Source: JAJRZL01 sp964557855 (GTDB taxonomy: Bacteria; Zixibacteria; MSB-5A5; GN15; FEB-12). From it: a stretch of 20,917 nucleotides of DNA. Every line of letters starts with the position of its first letter. Positions within the stretch are counted from its first letter, which is position 1. Location of the stretch: assembly GCA_964557855.1 (NCBI GenBank), contig CAZLBP010000058.1, forward strand, positions 1-20,917, given 5' to 3'. Position numbers and translations under genes: made by a program. Positions 6,803-15,600 of the stretch are shown here, in pieces. A model generated the notes under the pieces. The model was not told the origin of the DNA. It searched no databases and saw only the letters and a list, made by a program, of their open reading frames with translations.

Positions 6803-6991
6803 ATGACCCTAAAACAAAAACACATAGAACAATTCAAAGCTATCTTCCAGAAGGAATATGGACGAAAGCTGTCCGATGAGGAAGCTTGGGAAATGGCGAC
6901 TAACGTCCTGGACTATGTGCGCCTGTTAATTGAGATAGCCGAGGAGCAGGAAATCCGAGAAAAGGCCGAATTGTCGAACCCGGAAGATTAA
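6803..6991 (+). CDS. Small helical protein preceding the recombinase
   Basis: The frame is open from a GTG at 6776, but the ATG at 6803 gives the better-looking 62-aa protein. It is almost entirely helical: KQKHIEQFKAIFQKEYGRKLSDEEAWEMATNVLDYVRLLIEIAEEQEI. There is no HTH, cysteine or membrane segment. From memory, similar small IEQF/KxIFxxEYG proteins sit next to large serine recombinases in other mobile elements, so it could be a directionality or accessory factor, but I cannot verify this. It ends 36 bp before the recombinase ATG. The upstream gap (6652-6802) has only a 10-bp palindrome AGCGTACGCT and no clear promoter. Confidence 0.65.
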   Translation: MTLKQKHIEQFKAIFQKEYGRKLSDEEAWEMATNVLDYVRLLIEIAEEQEIREKAELSNPED

Positions 6992-7027
6992 TGCTACGAT
7001 AACCTGATCCCTTTTTCATCGGATTAT

Positions 7028-8623
7028 ATGCAACACATAGCCATTTACGCCCGAAAATCGACTGAGTCGGAAGACCGACAGGTTCTTTCTATTGATTCAC
7101 AAATTCGGGAGTTGCGGGACTATGCTCGGTCAAAAGGCTGGACCATCGCCAAGGTATTCTCTGAGAGCAAATCTGCCAAGTCCCCAGGACGGCCGGTCTT
7201 CTCCAAACTGATGGACGACGTCCAGGCCGGTACATATGATGCTATCCTTTGCTGGAAGCTGGACCGGCTGGCCCGGAATCCCGTAGACGGCGGCGCACTG
7301 ATATGGGCACTGGACCAAAAAGCGCTACAGGCCATAGCTACCCCCCAGCGACAATTGACCGATAACGGCAATGACAAATTCTGGTTGCAGCTTGAGTTTG
7401 GCATGGCGAAAAAGTATGTGGACGACCTTTCAGAAAACGTCAAACGAGGGAATCGCGCCAAACTACAGCAGGGCTGGCTGCCGCAGTGCGCTCCTATCGG
7501 CTACAAAAATGACAAAGAAACCAGGACCATCGTAAATGATCCGGAACGCTTCGCAATTGTCCGACGCATGTGGCAACATCTGTTGACCGAAAAATACTCC
7601 GTCACTGAAATTCATCGCAAGGCGGTTGAGGACTGGGGCCTTACCAATGGCTTCAAGAAGAAAGGGCCCGGTAGACCTATTGCATTGTCGGGAGTTTTTC
7701 ACCTCTTTCAAAATCCATTCTACTACGGTGCGATTCGCTACAACGGCAAGTTGTACGACGGCGCTCATCCCCCGATGATTACCAAGCAGGATTTTGACAA
7801 AGCACAGCGTTTGCTCAATCGCCGACATATGCCAAAACCTCACCGACATTCGTTCACATACTCTGGGCTACTACGCTGCGGTAACTGCGGAGCGGCCATA
7901 ACCGCTGAGCACAAAAAGAATCGGTATGGTCATCGATACATCTACTATCACTGCACCAGACATCGGCATCCCTATGACTGTGACCAAAAGGCAATAGAGG
8001 AGAAACAACTGGAAGCCCAATTTGCAAAGTGGGCCACCTCGATTAGTTTGCCAAGGGGATTTGTTCAGTGGGCCCTGGCAGCCAATGATGAAATGGAAAA
8101 GGATGTTACAACAGAATATGAATCCGAAAAGCCCCAACTGAAGCGTAAGCTCTCGCTGCTGAAAAGCGAAATGGATGAATTGCTCAGCCTGCGACTGGCC
8201 AAACTGATTGATGATGACGAATTCACGAAGCGAAAGAAGGAAATGGAAACTCGCGTGTCGTCGCTGAAGGACCAGATCGACAGACCTGAAGTTACGGCAA
8301 AGCAGCGACGGGCTACGATAGCGCAAGTCTTCTCAGCGGCGGAATTGGCTCATGACGCTTTCTCTTCTACGTCTCAGGACAAGAAACAGCGGCTGCTGCG
8401 CACCGTTTGTTCGAACCTCGAATTGGTAGACAAAGAAGTGCTAATTACAGCACGTGAACCGTTTCGGGAGATTCAAAATACGATAGAAGTCGCAAAGTCA
8501 AAAAACATCATGTTCGAACCTCAAATTCTCGGCCAATTACAGCCGAGGGAATGGGCACGCTCAGGAGCATTTTCAATCTGGTGGGGGCTAGTGAAAAAAG
8601 TTCGAACCTCTCTTCGAGCCTGA
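7028..8623 (+). CDS. Large serine recombinase (integrase)
   Basis: This 531-aa protein is a complete large serine recombinase that would catalyse integration or excision of the element. Residues 1-150 are the resolvase domain, with the nucleophile Ser11 in IAIYARKSTE and the conserved LCWKLDRLARNP (about 74-85). The Recombinase domain follows (about 155-270, including APIGYKND and FQNPFYYGAIRYNG). A zinc ribbon carries four cysteines (C284, C287, C309, C318). A long coiled coil (about 350-430) ends the core, as in the phiC31/Bxb1 type. The last about 40 residues (FSIWWGLVKKVRTSLRA) look like a non-conserved tail and are encoded by DNA containing the repeated GTTCGAACCT word. This suggests the reading frame runs into attachment-site DNA. 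No damage is visible. Confidence 0.92.
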   Translation: MQHIAIYARKSTESEDRQVLSIDSQIRELRDYARSKGWTIAKVFSESKSAKSPGRPVFSKLMDDVQAGTYDAILCWKLDRLARNPVDGGALIWALDQKALQAIATPQRQLTDNGNDKFWLQLEFGMAKKYVDDLSENVKRGNRAKLQQGWLPQCAPIGYKNDKETRTIVNDPERFAIVRRMWQHLLTEKYSVTEIHRKAVEDWGLTNGFKKKGPGRPIALSGVFHLFQNPFYYGAIRYNGKLYDGAHPPMITKQDFDKAQRLLNRRHMPKPHRHSFTYSGLLRCGNCGAAITAEHKKNRYGHRYIYYHCTRHRHPYDCDQKAIEEKQLEAQFAKWATSISLPRGFVQWALAANDEMEKDVTTEYESEKPQLKRKLSLLKSEMDELLSLRLAKLIDDDEFTKRKKEMETRVSSLKDQIDRPEVTAKQRRATIAQVFSAAELAHDAFSSTSQDKKQRLLRTVCSNLELVDKEVLITAREPFREIQNTIEVAKSKNIMFEPQILGQLQPREWARSGAFSIWWGLVKKVRTSLRA

Positions 8624-8781
8624 GCGATGAGGCTCAGGCCTCACCATTCGGCCTTGAGCTCATGGCCGAAAGGGAGCCGAAGGCTTGCCCCGAATAATTG
8701 CCTAAGGTAACAGCAATTGCTGTCCAGTCTACCGCAAAAAGGAGCTTTTGTAAAGATGCGGGCGCTCTATGTTCGAACCTT
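8409..8781. repeat. Four dispersed copies of GTTCGAACCT around the recombinase 3' end
   Basis: The word GTTCGAACCT occurs at 8409-8418, 8512-8521, 8600-8609 and 8771-8780; the first three continue with C. I found no other exact copy in the window. The core GTTCGAAC is palindromic. Three copies lie in the recombinase coding sequence and one 148 bp beyond it. They may be recombinase-binding or attachment sequences, or repeats left by nested insertions. The sequence resembles a tRNA T-loop, but no tRNA can be folded here. Confidence 0.5.
8618..8670 (+). repeat. Two adjacent hairpins after the recombinase stop
   Basis: GCCTGAGC (8618-8625) pairs perfectly with GCTCAGGC (8632-8639). TTCGGCC (8647-8653) pairs perfectly with GGCCGAA (8664-8670). 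The first spans the stop codon. No T-run follows, so termination would be factor-dependent. They could equally belong to the attachment region. Confidence 0.45.
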
Positions 8782-8851
8782 CATCCCGAGGTATTGTACT
8801 AAGCCAGGTGAGTGACGTTCGTGGGCATTAAAACGTCGTTTTTGACGAGTG

Positions 8852-9451
8852 TTATTCCAACATCTTCTGACAGAAATCATACATGCCAATTTTATAATTC
8901 AGCAGCCCTGAAGATCCTTTAATAGCATATTTCTCTCTGGGCCTACGGGTGGCGCTTAGCCACTCCGTACGATCTTCATCCAAATTCACCAAAGCGTCAC
9001 ATTCCTTTCCCGTAAGACCGACAATGCCATCAAATCTACATACTAGTGTCCTGTCCCGGAAGTGATTTTCATAATACGTCGAACACTTTTATCCGGTTGT
9101 CTTTTTTAACCAAATCTCTCATATGACCTTGCGGCAATGCTGACTGTGACTATTGCAGGTATAAAGCCAACATTGTGTAAAGCTATTCGCGGGACAGGAC
9201 ACTAGCACCACGACTAGCCTGTTAATCTGTTCCGACATTTCTCGAATCTCAGCCTTATGTTGTGACTCAAACGAGAAATGCCATGGAGTCATCCGTTTAG
9301 TCGAATACTTGATGTAGAGACCTATTTTATCATTCACGATGTATGAGGCATTATCTCGAGAGGGATACTGCTGAATCAATAGTGCGCCATTAGTATAGTG
9401 GCACAGCTTAGAGAATACCACGCCATGATACACCTGAAAATCACTTATCAT
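8852..9451 (-). pseudogene. Z1-associated small conserved protein, split by a MITE
   Basis: The gene starts with ATG at 9451, overlapping the Z1 stop as ATGA. It reads 84 codons to RLVVVLV, then enters MITE sequence and would end as a 110-aa chimera at 9119. Removing the 157-bp MITE plus one TA copy restores an open frame: CRFDGIVGLTGKECDALV, then EWLSATRRPREKYAIKG, ending YDFCQKMLE and TAA at 8852. That gives 146 aa, with no other defect. The restored protein has features I recall from a conserved family in restriction loci (GLYIKYSTKRMTPW, LVCRFDG, VSRRPRE-like), but I cannot name it. Its position after a methyltransferase and a Z1 ATPase makes it a candidate nuclease subunit. The intact remainder implies a recent insertion. 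The chimera may lack function. Confidence 0.8.
9046..9202. mobile_element. 157-bp MITE, IS630/Tc1-mariner type, with TA duplication
   Basis: GTGTCCTGTCCCG at 9046-9058 is repeated in inverse at 9190-9202. Both ends are flanked by TA (9044-9045 and 9203-9204), extending the visible inverted repeat to 16 bp. The 157-bp interior has no open frame that could be a transposase. Terminal repeats with a TA target duplication are the hallmark of IS630/Tc1-mariner elements, so this is a non-autonomous derivative needing a transposase in trans. Deleting it with one TA restores the interrupted gene exactly in frame, which confirms the boundaries. Confidence 0.88.
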
Positions 9452-11178
9452 ATGGGCCGCCTTTTCAAGTTCTTAAGAAACCGAATATTTCCAATGTACT
9501 TGTAGAAGACACGTGCTTTGCCGTTGGCATTCTTGAAAATCTTGATATGATGAATAGCTTCTGGGTAATTCTTCTGCTCCAATTCGCCAGTACCGATGAA
9601 GCCCTTTGGTCGCTCGATGCGCTCTTGATCCGCATCTCGATACTTAGTAATAGCCCCCGTTCCATGAATCGCTAGGGATTTGTGGCCATCAGGGCTAAAA
9701 TGGTTGATATATTCAAGAAGATAAGCAGGAAGTTTCTGATCATCCAACGCATCCGCTAGAGCTGTTACCTTCGTACTGGAATCCTCGTCGCCGCTGACAA
9801 TGGCATCAACTTTGTCATTGTAATCAAACAGTTCGAAGCTCATTTCTCCACTGTCGAATGTCACGGTAGTCTTATCGATACTTGAGGTAGCTACAGACCT
9901 CACCCGCCTGTCTTCAAGCCACACCGGGGTACCCTTTCCTGCCCTAATAGCGTCTAGTGACAAGCGATGAAACACAAAGCACTTATGCCAGTCCAAAAAA
10001 AGGCGATCCGGAATATGTAACTCCATGTAAGACAAGTATTCGCCTCTGGCACCAAACATCCGTGCTCTTTGGATATAGGTATCCTGCTGAATCTTATGTT
10101 TAACATCCCGCGTGAAGAACATCGAGAGCAAATTTTTGAACGTAACGCCCCGTGACACGATGTTCCCTCCAATTGCTACTGTGAAGAGTGTCGAAGGATC
10201 AGTTGCGCTGGTATACTCCACTACACTCTTTTCCGTATCGCTATTCATGACCACTATTGTATGTCGATTACGGTTCGAATGGATATACTTAACGATTTCA
10301 TCTTCTTCGCCAGGGTACATTTCTTTTGCAGTTTCCCATAATCCCGTGTATGTCTTCTCATATCGCTTGTGATTTCTATCGTTGAGAATATTAAAAAGAT
10401 GTACTACCTCCTTGTAGTCAGTGGTGTGATCCGCACGCTTTCCACTGGTATGAATTAAGATACAGTAGTTTGTCTCGTTGTCACCGTTAACGTTTAGATT
10501 GAGATGCGCGACCTTGATTAGGAACCTATACATGGCCCGTCTCAAATACTTAGGAGCATCTAATTGATTAGGTAGGAGGACCAGATCATAGGATAATTCA
10601 TTCTTATCCAGCGATGTTGGGAAGAATACTTGTTGGCCGGTATATATGGGATGTGGAGCGAAGTCTACCCAACGCTCATTCTCATTTCTAAATGTATTGT
10701 TAAGGTCCAGACGGGCTGGGGTAGCTGTCACTCCTATGTAAATCCCACCATTCTGAAGCAGCTTATCAATGTGCGCATTGATTTTAGTCTTCTCACCTTT
10801 GTTGATTTTGGCATTAGGGGAGGCAAAATCAGCCTCGTCGTCTATTACAACTTTGCTGCCTATATTGCCGACCTTCTGTCGCAATTTTGTCAAGTCTTTC
10901 GAATTCTTCTTGCAGAATATGACCCACTCCGAGTCGCCGATCGTAACAGCGGGATCCATAAGCTCGGCAAAATTCTTTGGGGCGGGATCAATTCCTGACC
11001 TGCGAAACCGCTCGAGGTTTTGGTTCAATAGTTGAACGCTATCATTTAGCAAAACAATCACTATCTTAAACCCCTCATCGAGTAGTCGTGCGGTAAGAGC
11101 GATCATCATCTCAGTCTTTCCACTCTGCGGCTCGCCATAAACGACAAAAGATCGACACTCGTCTCTGATGTTGGTCAC
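9448..11178 (-). CDS. Z1-domain helicase-like ATPase of a restriction locus
   Basis: From the GTG at 11178 the product is 576 aa. Walker A is GEPQSGKTE (15-23), the DEAD-like Walker B is VVIDDEADFASP (about 110-121), and the helicase motif III-like GVTATPARL is about 149-157. The Z1 domain carries AIGGNIVSRGVTFKNL and the arginine-finger-like YIQRARMFGAR. Z1 proteins occur with DNA methyltransferases and nuclease partners in restriction-type loci and are thought to move on or remodel DNA. The frame stays open 39 codons upstream of 11178 with protein-like sequence but no ATG. An ATG at 11317 would join it through a TATCTTTGAC site by a +1 shift, giving 622 aa. The stop overlaps the next gene by 4 nt. 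Confidence 0.82.
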   Translation of the reverse strand: MTNIRDECRSFVVYGEPQSGKTEMMIALTARLLDEGFKIVIVLLNDSVQLLNQNLERFRRSGIDPAPKNFAELMDPAVTIGDSEWVIFCKKNSKDLTKLRQKVGNIGSKVVIDDEADFASPNAKINKGEKTKINAHIDKLLQNGGIYIGVTATPARLDLNNTFRNENERWVDFAPHPIYTGQQVFFPTSLDKNELSYDLVLLPNQLDAPKYLRRAMYRFLIKVAHLNLNVNGDNETNYCILIHTSGKRADHTTDYKEVVHLFNILNDRNHKRYEKTYTGLWETAKEMYPGEEDEIVKYIHSNRNRHTIVVMNSDTEKSVVEYTSATDPSTLFTVAIGGNIVSRGVTFKNLLSMFFTRDVKHKIQQDTYIQRARMFGARGEYLSYMELHIPDRLFLDWHKCFVFHRLSLDAIRAGKGTPVWLEDRRVRSVATSSIDKTTVTFDSGEMSFELFDYNDKVDAIVSGDEDSSTKVTALADALDDQKLPAYLLEYINHFSPDGHKSLAIHGTGAITKYRDADQERIERPKGFIGTGELEQKNYPEAIHHIKIFKNANGKARVFYKYIGNIRFLKNLKRRPI

Positions 11179-11292
11179 TGACTGCTCAACTGCCTTGTCG
11201 ATATTGTCAGTATGCTGTTTTTTTGCCTTCAGTCGTTTCAGTTGTCTTTCGTAACGAGTTCGGCTAGTCCCCTCAGCCAGAATCGAATTGAT

Positions 11293-11302
11293 GTCAAAGA
11301 TA
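11293..11302 (-). other. Candidate prfB-like +1 frameshift site upstream of the Z1 gene
   Basis: On the minus strand, ATG at 11317 opens a 7-codon frame (MENIIYL) ending CTT TGA C. The ten bases TATCTTTGAC are identical to the bacterial prfB recoding site, as I remember it. Skipping the T at 11296 lets reading continue as GAC in the Z1 frame, which is open from there to 9448 and would add 46 residues to the 576-aa form. The AGGGGG stimulator that sits just before TAT in prfB is absent. A plain one-base frameshift mutation is therefore a serious alternative. Confidence 0.4.
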
Positions 11303-11347
11303 GATTATATTCTCCATTAAATATTGTTTAGCGTCCACCCTACGAAG

Positions 11348-12619
11348 TCATAACGACCTCTGGCCGATAACGACAAACTCCTCACCATATACCTTACGAC
11401 CACGGCCGTCCGATGTAAAGCGGCCCGCTTTGTCTCGGTATGGCGTGAGAATTTTTGTCCGTATTCTACGTTTACCAATCCTCACGTCTGCAAATCCCGC
11501 ATCAAGCATGGATTCAACTAAGTGGTGCGCATTGTCGATGTGCACTCCCGAATATTTGGTATTGCCAATTACGAATAGCGCCAACCCACCGTTTGCTAAC
11601 ATATCAAGTGATCGCTTAGCAACCGATTGCATGTCCACGAAGTACTTCGCTACTGACCTGGACTTCGCCATATCTACTCGCTGGAGGTTTTTGACAATCG
11701 CCTTGCCGGTCGGGCTCAGCTCCTCCAAATCGGATTCGAATTGTGACCCATGATGAAGAGACCCGATAGAACCATCGCGAAAGTCTCTATAATCCTTCGT
11801 TGGGTTGAGCCATAAGGCCGAAAGCTGATGCAGGTCCGCATACTCATAGGAAGTAACATAGGGAGGACTCGTCACAATCATGTCAGCTTTCGGTATGTTC
11901 AATCTTGATGCCAGAAAGTCAGCCGTCTCAATGTGAACTTGCGTATCCTCGGTTACGTCGCTCTCTATACTGGCGGAGATGGCAAATTCACACTGGTTAC
12001 GAAAAGCACCCAATACGTCCTGCGGATCCTTTTGTGGATCTATCTGTGGCTTGATTGATTTGGTGAGCCAACGAGAGGTAGCTTTGAGAATGTTAGAAAA
12101 CGCTACCAAGAAGAACACTCGGTACTTGCTCTGGACCGGAATGGTCTCTTCGATGGCGCAGAGAAGGCACGTTAAGTCACGGTAATGCTTGGGGTCGTAC
12201 CAATATTGGATTCTCTCGTTCACTTCCCTGTAGGGGCGCACGCCTATGCGAGTGTGTTTAAAGGTGTCAATGATCCTCTCATAATAGTTAAGCAGGCGCC
12301 ACGTCGCATAACTTTGGCTCTTCGCTCTGGCGATCAAAGTCGCTACCGGATTGATATCACAACCCCAGAAATCTATGTTGTTTCTTCTGGCTTCATAAGC
12401 CACCGTTCCGCATCCACAGAAGATGTCTGCCACAAGACTCACCTTGTGACCCCTTTGTTTTGCGTATTTGAGTGCCTTTGTTGTGATGAATGCAGGAAAC
12501 TTTGCAGGGTACGCGTGGATTCTGTGCATACGCTGCTCCCGCTCAGTGCCTAAATTCCAGAAGCTATCTACGGGTACAGTGTCCGTGTGAAGCGTGTTGC
12601 TGCTTTTGACCTTCTTCAT
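11348..12619 (-). CDS. DNA methyltransferase (N6-adenine or N4-cytosine type)
   Basis: The 423-aa product starts at the ATG at 12619, with AAGG eight bases upstream and 10 bp after the hsdR stop; the frame is open to 12652 but that start overlaps hsdR. It has the N-terminal RIHAYPAKFPAF box common in this branch of DNA methylases. The SAM-binding motif I is ADIFCGCGT (about 64-72), CDINP closes the next strand (about 87-91), and the catalytic motif IV is IVTSPPY (248-254). TSPPY indicates amino-methylation of adenine N6 or cytosine N4, not C5. A glycine-rich GGLALFVIGNTKYSG follows near the C-terminus. The Z1 gene lies 30 to 169 bp downstream depending on its start. It would protect host DNA from the Z1-linked system; its target sequence is not readable. 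Confidence 0.85.
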   Translation of the reverse strand: MKKVKSSNTLHTDTVPVDSFWNLGTEREQRMHRIHAYPAKFPAFITTKALKYAKQRGHKVSLVADIFCGCGTVAYEARRNNIDFWGCDINPVATLIARAKSQSYATWRLLNYYERIIDTFKHTRIGVRPYREVNERIQYWYDPKHYRDLTCLLCAIEETIPVQSKYRVFFLVAFSNILKATSRWLTKSIKPQIDPQKDPQDVLGAFRNQCEFAISASIESDVTEDTQVHIETADFLASRLNIPKADMIVTSPPYVTSYEYADLHQLSALWLNPTKDYRDFRDGSIGSLHHGSQFESDLEELSPTGKAIVKNLQRVDMAKSRSVAKYFVDMQSVAKRSLDMLANGGLALFVIGNTKYSGVHIDNAHHLVESMLDAGFADVRIGKRRIRTKILTPYRDKAGRFTSDGRGRKVYGEEFVVIGQRSL

Positions 12620-12629
12620 ATATATAACC

Positions 12630-15600
12630 TTACGCCGTCCATTCTCCGGCAAACAGCTCGGCCTGCTTCAAAATATTCTCTGTCGCCAGGAGTTGCTGGT
12701 CGGGTGGGTAGCCGAATTTACGTAATGTTCTCTTAACTATAGTTCGAAGTTTCGCTTGAACGCTTTCTTTGATAGTCCAGTCGATAGAGGCGTTACTCCG
12801 AACCTTCTCAACGAGTATGCGAGCTAGTTCCCTGAGCGTCTCATCGCCCAGGACATCTCTGGCGCTCTGGTTATTAGCCAAAGCGTCATAGAATGCAATC
12901 TCATCTTCGGATAGATTCAGTCCTTTGCCGCGCTCGTCTTCGGCCTTGATGTGCTTCGCCAATGCGATCAGTTCTTCGATCACCTGCGCTGCTGACAAGA
13001 GATTGTTCTGGTACTTTCTGATAGCGTTTTCCAGCATTTCGGAAAGCTTCTTTCCCTGAAGCATGTTCTTCTTGGAGCGAATCTTGATTTGGTCGGAGAG
13101 GATCTTCTTGAGCAACTCGAACGCCAGGTTGCGGCGTTTCATTCCTTTTATTTCTTCGAGGAACTCGTCCGATAGAATCGCAATATCCGGCTTTTTGATG
13201 CCTGCAGCATCGAAGATGTCGACAACGCCTTCGGATACTACAGCGCGATCGACTATCTGCCGAATCGCCGACTCGATCTCATCATCGGACTTTCCGCGTC
13301 CGGTCGGCTCGAACTTCGTCAGGCGGGCTTTTACCGTCTGGAAGAAGCCGACGTCGTCTTTGATGCCCATAGCCTTTTCGTGTGGGACGGAGAGTGCGAA
13401 CGCCTTTGAAAGCAACAGTACCTGCCGGATGAATCTGTCCTTGCCGTCCGGCAATCCGAGTACGTGCTCCTGTGCCTCAAGAATAATAGTCATCTTCTGC
13501 TTGGTATCCGCCGAATGGTACCGCTTATAGTCGAAGCTGCTGAACATCTGGCAGACGATCTCATACTTCTCGATCATCGTCGCGATGGCTTCGTCGATAT
13601 CGAGTGTCGGTACGCCCTGGCCACCGCTTTCGGTGTAGGTCGCAATGGCTTCTTTGAGTTCGGATGCTATACCAATATAGTCGACTATCAAACCACCCGG
13701 TTTATCTTTGAATACGCGGTTGACCCTCGCGATGGCCTGCATCAGATTGTGACCGCGCATAGGCTTGTCGACATACATCGTATGCAAACACGGCACGTCA
13801 AATCCAGTCAGCCACATATCCCGTACGATCACAAGCTTCAGTTCGTCATTTGGGTCTTTGAAACGTTCCGAAATTGCTTTCCGGTCTTCCTTGGTTGTAT
13901 GATGCGGCTGCCAACTGGCCGGGTCGCTGGAGTCGGAAGTCATGATTACTTTTAGAGCGCCTTTGCGCTTTTCTTTACTGTACCATTCGGGACGTAGAGC
14001 CACGATCTCGTCGTACAGGGCAACCGCGATCCTCCGGCTCATGGCAACGATCATCGCTTTGCCCTCGAATACCTGTTGGCGATCTTCAAAATGCTTGATA
14101 ATGTCCTTCGCAACTGTCTTTAGTCGATCCGGGTGGCCGACTATCGCTTCAAGCTGGGTCCACTTGGCTTTGGCCTTTTCCTTAGCGGTCGATTCCTCGT
14201 TTTCGGTAATGGCCTCAACCTCGGCGTCAAGCTGCTCCTTCTCCTCGGTCTTCAGGTGAATCTTGGCCAGACGTGATTCATAGTAAATCCGAACAGTTGC
14301 GCCGTCCCTGACCGCCTGCGCGATATCGTACACGTCCACGTACTCGCCGAACACGGCCGGGGTGGACTTGTCTTCCTTCTCAATGGGTGTACCGGTGAAT
14401 CCGATGAATGTCGCGTTCGGTATTGCGTCTCGCAGATACTTCGCGAAGCCGTAGGTGGTGATAGCGTCGTCACCGCGAATGCTGGTCTTGGCCCCGAACC
14501 CGTACTGGCTCCGATGCGCTTCATCGGCAATAACTACGATATTCTTCCGGTCGGATAGCTGGTCGAATGTCTCGGCGCCGTCCTCGGGTGAGAACTTCTG
14601 GATAGTCGTAAAGACGATCCCGCCGCCCGCTACCTTCAGCAGCTTCTTCAGGTGCTCGCGGTTTTCGGCTTGCACCGGGTCCTGGCGGAGTAACTGCTTG
14701 CAACCGGCAAAGGTGTCGAACAACTGGTCATCGAGGTCGTTCCGGTCGGTTATCACCACCACCGTTGGATTATCCAGTTCCAGGACTACAAGGCCGGAAT
14801 AGAAGACCATCGAAAGTGACTTCCCGCTGCCTTGCGTATGCCAGACCACACCGCCCTTGCGACTGCCGGAGTCACCGGCTGCCGCCTTGGTCGAGGTGAC
14901 CGCTCTTTTGACGGCATAGTATTGGTGATAGGCGGCGATCTTCTTTGCGGTATCGATCACGGTCAAGCCGGTTTTGGGATCCTCGCGCTTGGTCTTTTCG
15001 AATACGGTGAACTGCTTGATAAGGTCGAGCAAAACATCCGGGCGGAGTATACCCTTGATGATCGTCTCCAACTGCGGGACTGTCTTCGCGTCTTCCTGGC
15101 TGCCATCCGATGTCTTCCACGTCATGAAGCGCGACCAGTCCGCGGTCAGGGAACCGGCCTTAGCGTCTAGACCGTCCGATGCCACCAAGACGCCGTTGTA
15201 ATGAAAGAGATTTCCGATGGCATCTTTGTAGTTCTGAAGCTGTCTGAAGGCCTTCTTGACCGTGGCGTTTTCGTCTGCGGGATTCTTCAGTTCGACTACC
15301 ACCAATGGCAAGCCGTTTATCATCAGAACCACATCCGGCCTCTTATGCGCCGTGCCCTGCAGAACGGTAAACTGGTTGCAGACGACAAGGTCGTTGTCTT
15401 TCGGATTGCCAAAATCAATCAGCCAGACCTTGTCGCCTTTGACGCCGCTTTCGCCGAGATATTCAACATCGACGCCGTTGGTAAGCATCGCATGGAACGC
15501 CTCGTTGTTTTCGACGAGGTTCTGAGTGGGCAGATTCGCGACCATCTTCAGGGCCTGCTCCCGCGCTTCGGCCGGGACTGACGGATTGAGCCGGTCTATC

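Noticed and set aside
8600..8640. tRNA T-arm-like GTTCGAACC as evidence of a tRNA gene
   Set aside because: No acceptor, D or anticodon arm can be folded around any of the four copies.
9119..9207. The 110-aa chimeric end of the split gene as a native protein
   Set aside because: The last 26 residues are MITE sequence; the 146-codon frame across the MITE explains both flanks better.
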